A DNA stretch of 64,000 nt from Morinoia aosen (lineage: Eukaryota; Arthropoda; Malacostraca; Amphipoda; Talitridae): assembly GCA_030386875.1 (NCBI GenBank), contig CM059560.1, positions 27,026,183 through 27,090,182 of the forward strand, in the 5' to 3' direction. The notes below the pieces were generated by a model. It was not told the DNA's origin. It did no database searches and saw only the letters and a program-made list of their open reading frames with translations. This document shows, piece after piece, positions 49,097 to 61,193 of the stretch; the stretch's first letter is position 1, and each line of letters starts with the position of its first letter. Position numbers and translations under genes: made by a program.

Positions 49097-49240
49097 TCCT
49101 TCAGGTATTGCTCCAAATATTGTGCCAAGTACTCCTCCAGGCATTTTCATGAGTACTGTATTAATTAATGCTTCAAACACTACACCAAGTTCTGCATCTG
49201 GATGAGCAGAATTTGGCAGAGCAGCCAGTATCACACCAGT
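49097..49240. repeat. Transitional units between the two 36-bp arrays
   Basis: Read on the minus strand in register, this region gives PDAELGVVFEAL (array B type), then a shortened insert, then PGGVLGTIFGAI (intermediate), then PEGAHRTTPAAT (array A type). At nucleotide level the intermediate unit shares GGAGGA with A and CTTGG..ATATTT with B. This supports common ancestry of the flanking arrays. An indel near 49225-49245 breaks the common reading frame. Confidence 0.7.
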
Positions 49241-50005
49241 ATAACGAGTTCTGCATCTGGTAGTGCAGCCAGTATTACACCAAGTTCTGCATCTGGTAGA
49301 GCAGCCAGTATTACACCAAGTTCTGCATCCGGTAGAGCAGCCAGTATTACACCAAGTTGTACACCAGGTAGAGCAGCCAGTATTACACCAAGTTCTCCAT
49401 CTGGTAGAGCAGCCAGTATTACACCAAGTTCTGCATCTGGTAGAGCAGCCAGTATTACACCAAGTTCTGCTTCTGGTGTTACAGCCAGTATTACACCAAG
49501 TTCTACACCAAGTAGAGCAGCGAGTATTACACCAAGTTCTCCATCTGGTAAAGCAGCCAGTATTACACCAAGTTCTCCATCTGGTAAAGCAGCCAGTATT
49601 ACACCAAGTTTTGCATCTGGTAGAGCAGCCAGTATTACACCAAGTTCTGCATCTGGTAGAGCAGCCAGTATTACACCAAGTTCTGCTTCTGGTGTTACAG
49701 CCAGTATTTCACCAAGTTCTACACCAAGTAGAGCAGCGAGTATTACACCAAGTTCTCCATCTGGTAGAGCAGCCAGTATTACACCAAGTTCTCCATCTGG
49801 TAGAGCAGCTAGCATTACACCAAGTTCTCCATCTGGTAGAGCAGCCAGTATTACACTAAGTTCTGCATCTGGTAGAGCAGCCAGTATTACACCAAGTTCT
49901 GCACCTGGTAGAGCAGCTAGTATTACACCAAGTTCTGCATCTGGTAGAGCAGCCAGTATTACACCAAGTTCTGCACCAGGTAGAGCCACCAGTATTACAC
50001 CATGC
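49241..50005. repeat. 36-bp minisatellite B, about 21 copies
   Basis: The unit is TTACACCAAGTTCTGCATCT followed by GGTAGAGCAGCCAGTA. Variants include TCTCCATCTGG, GGTAAAGC, GCTTCTGGTGTTACAG and CTACACCAAGTAG. A variant series (GCTTCTGGTGTTACAGCC then CTACACCAAGTAGAGCAGCGAG) recurs exactly 216 bp apart (about 49467 and 49683), which is a six-unit block duplication. Both strands are open (276 codons plus, 259 minus). Degenerate units continue into 50010-50130. Confidence 0.95.
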
Positions 50006-53000
50006 ATCAAGTATTACGCGAAGCATTCGTGAAATACCACAAGATAGCGCAGAGTCACGTCTCACGTTTCCTCCAAATTTGCTGCAGCTAGTGGACCAAG
50101 TGTAGCACAAGTATTGCCGCAGGTGTTGCAGTAAGCAACGCTGAGGCCTCACTTCCCAAGCATTTCTTGTTTATTATAGTATTTAGTGTCTCTCAAGTTT
50201 TCATGAATATTGTTCCCTCGAGCCAGTGAGAGACATGGTATGTGCAAGGAAATCTATATTGTCCATTTCTTTGTGTAACAGAAAAATTAAAAATTGCCCA
50301 TCAAATGTGAATGAACTGCAGCGTGCTATTGTGGTAGACCTCCTGTCTCGTCTAGGTGATTGATTTCCTGACTTAATACGAGAAAACCAATAGAACACGA
50401 GACTGATGATGACTGAAGAAGGTTGGTTCAATTTTAAAAAGAACTGCAAAGTGGAAACTGACTAATGAGGTTGTGTGAAAAGGCCATCATGAAAATGTTT
50501 TTTCATTGATTGATTGTTCATTATTCCGCCCAACGTGTGTTGCTGTCTTTCCTCACTGCAGTAGCTTGGCGTCTGTATATCGAGATCTTGAGTGTTTCTG
50601 CATGCTGGCCAAAAAAATTTATATCCAATTGAAAATTAATTTAGAATTATCAAAAAACATACATTGAAAGTGAAAGAATATTTTTCAAAAGAGGTCTTTC
50701 TGTTTCTGGGCGTCAGTTTGTCACAAACTATTAGCTTACTTAAATATCGTGGCAACAACAAAGCAAGTTTCAATGGTGTGAAAAATACTAAAAAATTGGT
50801 TGGCTAAACAACATGACCTCTACCGATCAATCATGTAGTAATATTCAACTAAATATCAGCTTTCTTTTCTTAGCCGCAATACAACTCATTGAAGTGCGAG
50901 AATCTTATATTCATTGAAGTGAAATTCAACGCACGAATTCATTAAGTAAAAATCGACTTTTGAACATGCAGTTGCGGCATCACTTCAAATTTGATTTGTA
51001 GTCTTTAATTTTATAATTGGCGAGGGTGCAGCTACAAAAAGAAAGTTCAAGCCCACACTTGAATCTTTTCTTATTTGAAAATACTAAAAAAAGAATAATG
51101 GACAAACAAATTAGCTTTCGTAATCAACGTAGTTCATGATTCTTAAGAAAAACTGGCAAAAACCTGCATAAATCACTAAAAATTTTATAGTTTATTTTTC
51201 GAAAATCATTAAATTGTTCAAAAATTTCTTAGAAATTGTAAATTTTAAGTATTCTGAGTAATGATTACAGGAAGACGCGAGGAGCTAGCTAGGAGCGCAA
51301 TTATCTGAGTCCATAGATCACACAAAGTCTACAACTCAGATGTATTGTAGGTCGCTTAAGAAATTAGCATTACGTTTAATTCCAGCCTTGACTTGTACAA
51401 ATGGGGAGAAGAGGGCGCTGTACAGACTAATTAGCTGAGACTGGATTATCGGAGCTCTGGACTTGGTCCCAGAGGCCGTAAATTGTGCTTAGACCTCTGC
51501 ATTTTTTGTCGACGTCAGTGCTTAGAAGAGCCTTATTCCGCGTGAGCTTTTGTTATGATTTATGAGAGCTTAGCTCGAAATGAAGAGGTGAAACTTCTTG
51601 TGACGCTTCTCGGGTAAAATAGGATTTGTAGACTTGACCATTTAAGGTATGGTATAAAGCATAGGCACTCCACTAACTATGATTATAACTAACCCGATCT
51701 AGCTTTGATTGAGCGAGCTTCATAGAAATGAAACTTCAGTGAAAATTAACAGTGATGGTAAAAACCACATGCATTAAAAAAAAAGTAAAACGTTCAATTA
51801 CGTTTCTGAACTTAATAATTATGCTGAAATTCTTGAAAAACTTGACTTATACAATGAGATATTTATTTGCAGTTGCAGATTAATTCATGTCGAGATTTGC
51901 TGAAATTCCTGTTCAGTTGAATGTGCCGCAATCCACGTCAGGATTTTTATGTTTCTCTCACTCGTTATTTTTTGACTTCCATTGGATCGGGTGTGGAGAA
52001 CAGAGATTGGAAAGGAAACCAGCTTTCTTTTTTTCTATCCAGTCACGGCGGCGGATCATATAAGAAGTAGAGAAAATTTCAGGCCTTTAAATCAAACTGT
52101 TAATGTTATTGCACTGATAATTTGAGTTTGACAATCCAATCATGAGTATAGCTAGAAACCTTTGAGGTTTCCATTAAGAGCTGAGCATTTGGAAGGCCAT
52201 CGTTGTCGGGAAATCAACTGACCTCTAGGAATTATTTTCTGACAGTTGCTGAAACACGCGTGTTGGAAAAAGAAGTTGAGAACTATTTTTGCCGTATAGG
52301 ACATTGATTCCCTTACTTCTTTGTTTCCTGCATGTTAGTTCAATATTTTTAAACCCAAAATATACAACGTGACGCAATTTTAATCACTGAAGGAGAATCA
52401 AAAGACCAGTAACTAAATATTTGCATACTGGGTTTAGAAGAGGAATTGAAAATGCCGTTAGAACAGTAAAGAGAGTTCAAAACCTCTGGAAAACTCGCTA
52501 GTTTTATTCAGAAGCCTCCGTTGTTTGTTGCGTTGTAGCAAATATCAAAATGTCACTTAGAAACTCATAGCTCACTGCAAAAGTAAAAAATTTTACAACA
52601 CTGACAGGAAATACTTCAAACTAAAAATACCAACACACATTTTGATAGGATGAGCTTACAGGCGTTTCTCATACAACTTAAAATTAGGTTGACGCGAACA
52701 AAATCAATTCCTTCTATATATAGAAGATAACAACGACATGCGTCCACTGAAAAAAATAATTATTCAGAAAGGGAGTGGAGCAACTGAGGGGCATGGGTTT
52801 CTGCCCTGAGTGAGCGAGCAAGTTCGGTCACTCGTGATAGCGAATAACTCCACAAGCGGTCTGTTTAGCGCCTGCATTGAGATGTGACCTCGGACGTAAG
52901 TTGAGACCCTTATTCTTTAAAATTATTCTTTAAAATCCTTCTTCAAACCTCTATTTTGTAGTAAAAAACCCTCGTGCAATGTGTTGGATAATCCACACCG

Positions 53001-56000
53001 CATCGTCTGCTAAAACAATTCAGCAAGTACCACCGAAGACGCACGTTTCTCAGCGAGCGTGAAGTATGGCACTTACTTTCTGCGAAATCTGAGGTCTCTC
53101 GCGCAGAGGAATGGGAATTTCCTGTCTGGAACCTGATCAAGGATTTCACGAGCCTCTAACGCACGGGAGTTCTGGAAATTTAAGGAGATTTGAAAGGTTC
53201 CTGGAAACGTTATGGCCAAACCGTCCTCGATCTCTTCTTGCGGAAGAGTCAAGTGATCGTGCAATGATAGCTCATTGTTCTACGGAATACATATATTGTA
53301 ATGCAGTGATAGCTTATTGTTCTGAGAAACTTGCTCCATGGGATGTAGAATCTGGTTATACTGGTGGTACCATTTACTTTTCGATTGTTTTCTATTAGTG
53401 CTCATTTTGATCGGGTGTCCTTCAACTCCCAGTCTTCCATGCAGCACGACGGAAGGCACAGCGCGTACGAACATTTCACGTACAGAGACATCTTTGCAGC
53501 ATTGGTCGCCTCCGTGTGCCTTACTTTAGCAGCAAGCCTGTAAAATAATTATTAAGTTTCATCACAAGACATCCCATGATCTCTGGATTTATTTTGGGAA
53601 CTCTGCGTTCTCCGCCAAAATAAACTCTACCAACTTTTTTACTATTATTGATAATGTGAGACTAGCTCTGTGAGGCCAGTAGTAATTTTGTCTTAAGAAC
53701 ATTACAAGTATGATAAGCTATGCATGAGAATTTTCCTCTAGATGAATAAATTGCAGATCAAGGATCTCTATCTAGGTCTGAAGCAGAACGTTATGTCAAA
53801 AATCAATGACATGCATGTGGAATTCAAGACAAACACCTGAACTACTCTCCGAATGTTTATTACGTGAAAAGAACATTCTGAGTGTGTTATATAAAAAATT
53901 CTGAAAGCCAAAAGGGGCAAGAGAAAAAACGTTTTCAAATAGCGTAAAACACACACAATCATTAGTTACTTCGCTGCGGAACGAATCGAATCGTCATTGC
54001 TAAAAACTCGGCAAAAACAATCAAGCCAACTCGATGTAAGGGAAGGCAAAATTTACAACTGCCCGGTCTTTCAAACTGAATTATTTAAGTATTCGAGGGA
54101 TTCAAGTATAATGACGGACCGTGCACATCTGTATGTATGCTCATGATGTCATTCGCTACACACTCAGCACTGTTGCTGTAACATCATGTCTCAGAACGTT
54201 CAGGCGCGCAGAAAGAAATGTTACGTGATGTGTAGAACAGCCACGGACACAAGCGAGTCTGAGCATAAATTAGAAAATAATTCAAATTAGTCTTGAGTGC
54301 AATCTAATAAATCAAGAGGATTCTGTAATCGCTGCATTTACATTTTCAACAGTCAAATGAATTATTACCTATTATTATCCAGTCATGCCTGATACAGTCT
54401 TCTTGAACGATCATGTCTTCATTATTTGAATGCATTTTTTGGGTGATAAATCACACTAACGATCGTGCTAGTTACTTTATGTTTTGAGCCATGAAAGGGC
54501 TTATTATTTTAACAGTTCCCGCCGACAATTAACTGAGTACTTATGACGTACACTCATAAATGAGCGTTTGCCAGTTGCTTCGTACAATTGTACGTCAATA
54601 CGAGCATTGGAGATGGTGCGTAAATTTTAAACACCGCCTCTTACGATGGCACTAACTAAAACTGGCTTAGTTTCGAGGTGCTATAACAACGAACGACTTG
54701 TAAATTGTTCTCTACCTCATAAACTCCTGCGTGACGGCGGAAAAGATTGATGGCTGAACTCAGCCTGTGGGTCGTATAGAAGAAGTATCACAGACACATG
54801 CATTCCAAACGTATAATCGTTTTTCCATTAACTAAAAGACGTCGTTAATTAAATGATTGATAAATCGCTAATGTATGCGTAAGCGCTGTCGTAGGAACAC
54901 CACACACGTTTCCTGCCACGCGATCGCTCCACGCAGGGTCAGGGCTGCTCGTTTGTATCCTTTTCCCTCCGTAAAATATTATTTTTGCGCTCAGTCTTAC
55001 GTGAATGCTATTATGAACAACGAAAACATGACGTCAAGAGGGGGCCTCCAAGGCCGAAGTTTTGCATAGGCGCTTTGCGGTGCTGCGGCTGTGCGAGCGC
55101 GCACTGTCTGGTGGTGAAATCCATGATGAGGTTGATTAAAAACTGCACAACTAGTCGCCAGCGATCGCGTTTTTACGAGTAAAAATATTGTGAAAATTTC
55201 TTTTTCTTGTGTTTTGATGATTAAAATGAGAACAAGAGAAGAGTTGAAATGAACATTTTAATTAGAAATGAAAATTCTGCGCGAGCTATGCGTCATATCA
55301 CCTGATATTTTGTATGAGCAACTTTATTAATTTCGAAGGCGTGATAAGTATCTAATTAAGCTAGATGTCGACATAAGATCGCTTATCTTCAAGGATAATT
55401 TCTGAAGTATGTTTGTTTTATGCCTCACTGTTCTGTGTGGAAATGTATATCTTATAGTGACGTGTCCTCATCACCTCTCGTATTGATGAGGGAAAAGCTT
55501 TCAGTTCACAAAACATCCCCTAAAAAATACACGCACTCTGCTCTGAGGTGCCAGCGTCACGATCGAGTCTTGGCCAAAATTGAAAAAAAAACATACTTAC
55601 TGAAATACTGCTCTCGTAAAAAACGTGAGCGCGCATTCCAGCTGCACCAACAAGCTCTACAAACTTAAGTGACGATACTCTTGAAATTAAGGCGAGTTAT
55701 TCTAGCCTCACCGCAGCGTGAGTGCCTGCCCGCGTGACATTACTCTCGCACTTTTATTGTTCCTTATAGCTGCTGTCGACAAGGACCTCATGGTTATGCC
55801 ACGACTCCACTAAAACTGATTTTGAAAAGCTCAAAAAGTTTTACCTTGAAATAATAGGAATTTGCCGCTATTTTTTAATATTCATGTTGCCTCTTGAGGT
55901 ATGTACACTTCAGACTATATTGCGAGACCGATTGCAAACGTGCTAAGTTAAAATAGTTTCCAACGTCGCATGACGCACGAATCGACGTCTTCAGTAATAG

Positions 56001-56654
56001 CTCTCTTTACAAGTGGGTGAAATTTTTTTTCTGAATTGGTGCATGTACTCCTGACAATTATACTTTGCGTATGAAGCACACGAAAGCTATCGTGGTTCCT
56101 TGATACATGTGTGACTGTTAACTATGCGGCACATGCTGTGGGTTACAAAAGAAAGCTATCTCTGTGGAAAGGAGACCACTGAAGTACTTCTTTTAGATGG
56201 CTTGCTACACACCGCCTTGCGTTTCGTTACGCATTGAAATTCGTGTAATAACTTTGTAGTGAAACGAAGTCGCTGAGGTAAGAAATTTGCTGCTCATTAT
56301 ATTTATTATTTCGAGTTCATATGCCTTTGATGTTTGGTCGATTCATAACTCAACTAAGGGTCAAATACGAAAGCCACGATGAAACCTTCGCTGTTCGAGT
56401 TTCTGTTTATGATGTGAAGTAGAAGCCAAAAAAAAAGAGAAACATTCAGGGACGCTAGGTATGCACTGTGTGCCAAATTATTAACGAGATAACATTCTCT
56501 TAATTATGTTGAAAATTAAAATGTATTTAAATTAAATTTTCTGGGAGTACCTGCACTCTTGGCGTGCATACGTTGCGAAGAAATCGTACAGGTACACGCA
56601 ATGGAACAAAATTTACGCAAAATTTACTTAAATCACGCACTCCCACTTCTTCTA
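50006..56654. other. AT-rich DNA without recognisable genes
   Basis: Degenerate array-B-like sequence persists to about 50130 (GCAGCTAGTGGACCAAGTG). Beyond that, no repeat, transposase or gene was recognised. Short frames at 53073-53398 and 55420-55668 have no family features. Confidence 0.4.
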
Positions 56655-57700
56655 AATTAGTGACGAGGTGCTCTATTGTGTGTTCTATATGCGTCGTGAA
56701 TGTTGCTTGACCAATTCTGAAAACAGTGTCATTACTTTTGAATTTGCGAAAGAAAAAAACACGCTGGAAATAGTTAAAATGATAGGAAGATATCATCAAA
56801 CTATCGAGAACTTTACTGATAATCATACGAAGGTAGGTCAAAGGGCTGATACAAGTTAATCGTGAGTTGTTTCACGCCGTCATTTGCAACGAATTGAACG
56901 TGAAACTGGGAAATTTCCTGGATTGACAGGTGGAGCAATTTTTACCAGTGTTGGTTTGACAAATGTGTGAAAAAATATTCGATATCTTCAACTGAAATAC
57001 ATCGCTGAGGTTTTAAAACCAGTGTCAAAGTCTTCAGTGGCCAAAAGTCACGTGCAAAATCGACTGAAATGGGTAGAGAATGGGTAGAGGATATTAGGGT
57101 CGACTTTTCGAAAGTTTTGTCCACCTACGAAGTACGTGCTAATCTTGATAGCTCTGATGGTTAAAGCAAAAATCGTATGGTGAATGGACAGAATCGCCCT
57201 CACCGTTCAAGGTGCTAAACTTGGTAGCACATGGCAAATATCACGTAGCATTAAAATCAGTTCAAATGTGCATACATAACTTGTCTGCAAGAGCACTTCG
57301 AACGGTGGTCAGAGCAAAAGATTATGACATTCAGAAGAAACATCATTTTAAGGCAAGATCATGCCCCCTCGCACGCAGCTCATAACACTACAAAGTATCT
57401 CTAAAAACTGGGGTTCCGTGGCTGCCGTGGCAAATTTCCCAGATTTAAACCTGATATAAAACTTGTTGAGCATTCTGAAATAGTGACTTTGTGCAAATGG
57501 ACGTCAATTCAAGACTAAGAATGAGTTGTGGAGGGCCGTTCTTGACATATCACGTGGAATTACTGAGGATAATATCCTGGTATGAGCAAATTCTGTGGAC
57601 CAATGTCATATTCAAGTCATTCCTGAGAAAGGAATGCATATTTCATACTAATTCCCAATCAATTTTCATTAAAATTACATTTCTTTGAGAGTGGTTGATT
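56655..57700 (+). pseudogene. Near full-length decayed Tc1-like transposase
   Basis: Motifs appear in the order of a Tc1-like transposase. The N-terminal helix-turn-helix reads KNTLEIVKMIGRYHQTI (about 56755-56805), then VVSRRHLQRIERETGKFP, SKSHVQNRLKWVE (about 57035-57080), QDHAPSHAAHNTTKYL (about 57354-57400) with its catalytic aspartate intact, PDLNLI (about 57439-57456) and GRQFKTKNELWRAVLDISRGIT (about 57498-57560). The catalytic glutamate expected in IEN is now TAA (57457-57459). The first aspartate region (about 57090-57140) is destroyed. Many frameshifts and stops are present, and terminal inverted repeats were not convincingly located. Confidence 0.85.
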
Positions 57701-58482
57701 TTCCAAAATTTATTAGTTACTTGTGTCTGCTATTCAATGCAAGAAAAAACAATTAAAATGAACATTTTTAGGGTTTAATGTGTTTTATAACCCTCGTTAA
57801 AAATTGGCGCGCTAAGATCTCCAATGCGCCAAAATATCTATTCAGAATAATTCTATTTATTCATTATCAGCTTTACCCTTGAATTAATTTTTTTCGCAGT
57901 CTGAACATTCAAGGCTGACTAAACGCAGTCAGAGAGCTAGAATTCCATGAAAATTTAATGAAAATTCATCTCCTTGACACTATTAGAAACTATCATAATT
58001 CACAAAACAATTGAGAAACTGTTATCTTATGAATAATTTGACACGCAAGATGCATCACACGATCATGAAGCGCGTATAGTACTGCGGAAAAGTACTATTT
58101 TTATGCTAGTAGGCACTAATTTTTTGGTCGATTTTTGGTCCCATCTTAAGTGTGTACGTTTTTCTGATCCACGTGTGATTTGTGATGGTGCCATTGAATA
58201 ACCAAATCCCAACGGCTTAAGAAAGTGCCCATGATAACTTAGTGAAAAAAATAGCAGCAACAGCAAAATATGCAACGCGTATCAACCGCATTTTTGCTGA
58301 ATACGTCGGCGTCAGAGAACAGAGAACACTTAATGAACATACAGTGTGTTGAGCCTGGAAAGATCACAAAGCACTTACGTTCCAACATACAGAGTACGTT
58401 CTTCACAGAACACATCGAGCACACAACAGGAAGAAGATCAGATGCACAAAGCACCTCGGACCCACATCCAACGCACATCTGA
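57701..58482. other. AT-rich spacer
   Basis: Nothing is supported here apart from short frames. Confidence 0.4.
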
Positions 58483-58527
58483 GGACCCGTGCGCAGGCGG
58501 GAGACACGTGGTGGAGGGGGGAACAAA

Positions 58528-59211
58528 ATGGCAGAGGATGAGGACGAAGCAAAAGAGGAAGAGGAGAAAACAGCAGAGGAAAAGGACCGAACGGGAGAAA
58601 ATAGAATGCAACGAGAGTTGGGGAGAGCACAACTGTGTAGGCAAACACCGCAACGGAGGAAAAATGTGGCGCAGCTGCAGAGCGCAGCAGTAAAGGCGAA
58701 GATCATCTCAGCGGAGGACATTTTGGCTTAGAACACAACGGGGGAGGCAGAGAGCATCACGACGAAAGCGGAGGACACCGTGACAGAGGCGGAGAACACC
58801 GTGGCGGAGGCGGAGGACACCGTGGCGGAGGCGGAGGACACCGTGGAGGAGGCGGAGGACACCGTGGCGGAGGCGGAGGACACCGTAACAGAGGCGGAGG
58901 ACACCGTAACAGAGGCGGAGGACACCGTAACAGAGGCGGAGGACACCGTGGCGGAGGCGGTGCGGTACGCTCGGCCGGGAGGTCACATGGCAGAAGAGGT
59001 CACCTGGAGAGGTGAAGGAACAGGAGGGGGTCTCGACCCCCCGATGGGGAGACTGGGAGGGAGGGGGACAAAGGGTGAAAGGGGAGTGGGAAAGAGGGGG
59101 CGACTTGCTCATCTTCTCCCCGAGGCTGCATCACGGGAGCATCTTCAGCGGGAATTCCGCTTTGGTCGAGGTCGACGTTGTGTTTTTTTTTTGCGACGCT
59201 CTAAGACCTGA
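58528..59211 (+). CDS. Acidic heptad-repeat open frame with one in-frame TAG
   Basis: A well-placed ATG (AACAAAATGG context, 58528) opens a highly charged frame (MAEDEDEAKEEEEKTAEEKD, then RQTPQRRKNVAQLQSAAVKA). A single TAG stops it at 58729-58731. The same frame resumes without further stops to 59211, through eight to nine copies of the heptad EAEDTVA. Ala and Val fall in 3-4 spacing, as in an amphipathic helix or coiled coil. A Gly/Arg-rich tail follows. No family was recognised. It may be a decayed gene, a sequencing-sensitive stop, or purine-rich repeat DNA open by composition; the minus strand is open too. Confidence 0.2.
58765..58962. repeat. 21-bp minisatellite, about 9 copies
   Basis: The unit is GAGGCGGAGGACACCGTGGCG with GTAACA and GTGGAG variants. 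It encodes EAEDTVA on the plus strand and a Ser/Ala/Val repeat on the minus strand. The first copy (AAAGCGGAGGACACC) and the last are diverged at the edges. It is in frame with the acidic open frame above. Confidence 0.95.
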
Positions 59212-59262
59212 CTGTGTGAGTCGGTCGCTGTGTGCCGGTGTGTCTTTCCCTGGAGAATCTTG

Positions 59263-59480
59263 CGATGCTGGTGGTGGTGGTACGGGTAGCGGTGTTGTGA
59301 GTGGTGGTGACGGTGGTCGTGGTGTGGGCAGTGGTGGTGTGAGTGGTGGTGGTGGTGGTAGTGGTGTGGGTAGAGGTGGTGTGAGTGGTGGTGGTGGTGT
59401 GGGTAGAGGTGGTGTGAGTGGTGGTGACGGGGGTGGTGGTGTGGGTAGCGGTGGTGTGAATGGTGGTGGTGGTGCTGAGT
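59263..59480. repeat. GGT-rich cryptic repeat
   Basis: Irregular GGTGGTGGTG runs alternate with GTGTGGGTAG(A/C)GGTGGTGTGAGT blocks at roughly 30-45 bp spacing. The plus strand reads GVGRGGVSGGGG-type glycine-rich peptide and the minus strand is His-rich. The tract has quadruplex potential on the plus strand. Confidence 0.9.
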
Positions 59481-61193
59481 GATTCGGGTAGTGGTGCGGA
59501 TGCTGGCGCTGGTGTAAGAGCTCGCCAAGGAAGTGCGTGTGGTAATGTTCCTATTGTTGGAAATGATCGCCATTTTCGTGAGGGCGGGAAATTCCGAAAT
59601 GAATGGCAATAATTCTCGGAAAAAATGCTGAAGGGGCTCTTTTGAGTAAATTCCGCAAAGGTAGAAGTTTTTCTGCAAAAAAAATATATTTCTTGCCTGT
59701 CATAAAGGCAAGATTATTTTTTCTGACAGCTAATTTAGTTTTACCGCAGACCCTAACATGGCGTCGTGTTGGTGGTAGACACCGCTAGCATTGCGGCGGT
59801 TTTATTGTTGCTGTAACAACAGAAGTAAAAGTTACTCTGCGTGACTTTTGACCATAATATAGCACGCAACTTATTTGAAGCCTGCATGGTATTCCTGCTG
59901 TTACTTTTTCTTGCTTTTTATATTTTTTGATTTTACCGCAACCCGAGCTTAATCCGAAAAGCAATTTCTAAACCGACATTAGAAACAACTATACATTTTT
60001 CTCTGCTCACAGAGATCATTGGCGCTAAACGAAGCAAATTACATTTTTTTTGCATACGATAGACGTACAAAAATACTTCAACAACATGGCTGAAATTAAT
60101 GATCAAATGTGTCATACATATATACCCTTCTCTTATAAAATCACTCAATATTCATAAACTTTAATGTAACTTTACAGCCGTCATAGGTACATCGTGTGTG
60201 CAGGTGTGTCGTCATGATGAAGTCTTGTGCGCGAGCACTATCGCGGAGGCCACTGAGTAGAAGTACAATTTGTTAATTTTTATTGTTCGTGAGCAAGTGC
60301 GCGTGAAATAATAAATCAGTCGTCAGTAGAGACTACGTAACTTAAAACACATCATGCATTCCTTGAAGTGGGTTGTTAATGACGCCGCTTCTTGGAACTC
60401 TAGCGATGTTGTAAGAGTTCTTCCGCATTTGGCTTGCTAATGGCTTCAAAAGTGGTACTGATTCAGATGCATTTCATCTTTGTAATTATCGCAATATAGG
60501 TAATCATTACACAACACGTATAACAACATTAAAAAGCTTGTTCATAGGCACTACTTCAGTACATTTATTGAGTAAAAAACTACTGAAGTAGCCTCAGATG
60601 TTTCAAACAAGTTAAGGGTAGAAATTTATGCATGACTTCAGAGGTACCAAAATTTTTACATCTGTTTAAAGGAGAAGTGTACGAGAACACTTAACTTTTT
60701 GGCTACAAAAACTTTGTGGGGCTATGTTATCGTGAAAACGTCGCACGACACAAGCGTCGTCACTGATGTTGGAACAACTCTCTAAATTATTTTATTTCAA
60801 CAAGTTGGTATTAACGTAGACACTAGTTTTCTGGTGAAAATTAACCTATACCTCAACTGCAAAAGTTTTTGGAATGGTTGTGCTGCAGATATGCCTATGT
60901 GTACAGCTGCTGTTTTGTGCTTTTTATACGGCGTATTACTGTACAATTACAGTGACAGGGCTGGTGATATGGCGTATTACTGTATACATGTTGATATGCG
61001 CCTTGTTCCCTCAATACCAGCGCACAGCTGCAGCTGTATGCTCTGCACCAGCGTACGGCTGCTGCCATGTGCTCTCTTTACTCTGCACCAACATATGTAC
61101 TGCAACAGCTGGTAGCTCCATCCACGTTTTCACAAATTATGTAGAGCTGTATTACGTGCAGCTGATGGGAATTGCTGCTGTACGTAGAGTTTC
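59481..61193. other. AT-rich DNA without recognisable genes
   Basis: A short hairpin (60551-60591) and a Cys/Leu-rich region of open frames (60834-61206) with internal short repeats (GCGTATTACTGTA, GCTGCAGCTGT) are present. No gene is supported. Confidence 0.4.
60551..60591. repeat. 11-bp perfect hairpin
   Basis: CTACTTCAGTA (60551-60561) and TACTGAAGTAG (60581-60591) pair perfectly around a 19-base loop. It may be a remnant of an inverted-repeat element or chance. Confidence 0.6.

Noticed and set aside
56527..56841. 104-codon minus-strand frame
   Set aside because: It is the antisense shadow of the Tc1-like transposase N-terminus on the plus strand.
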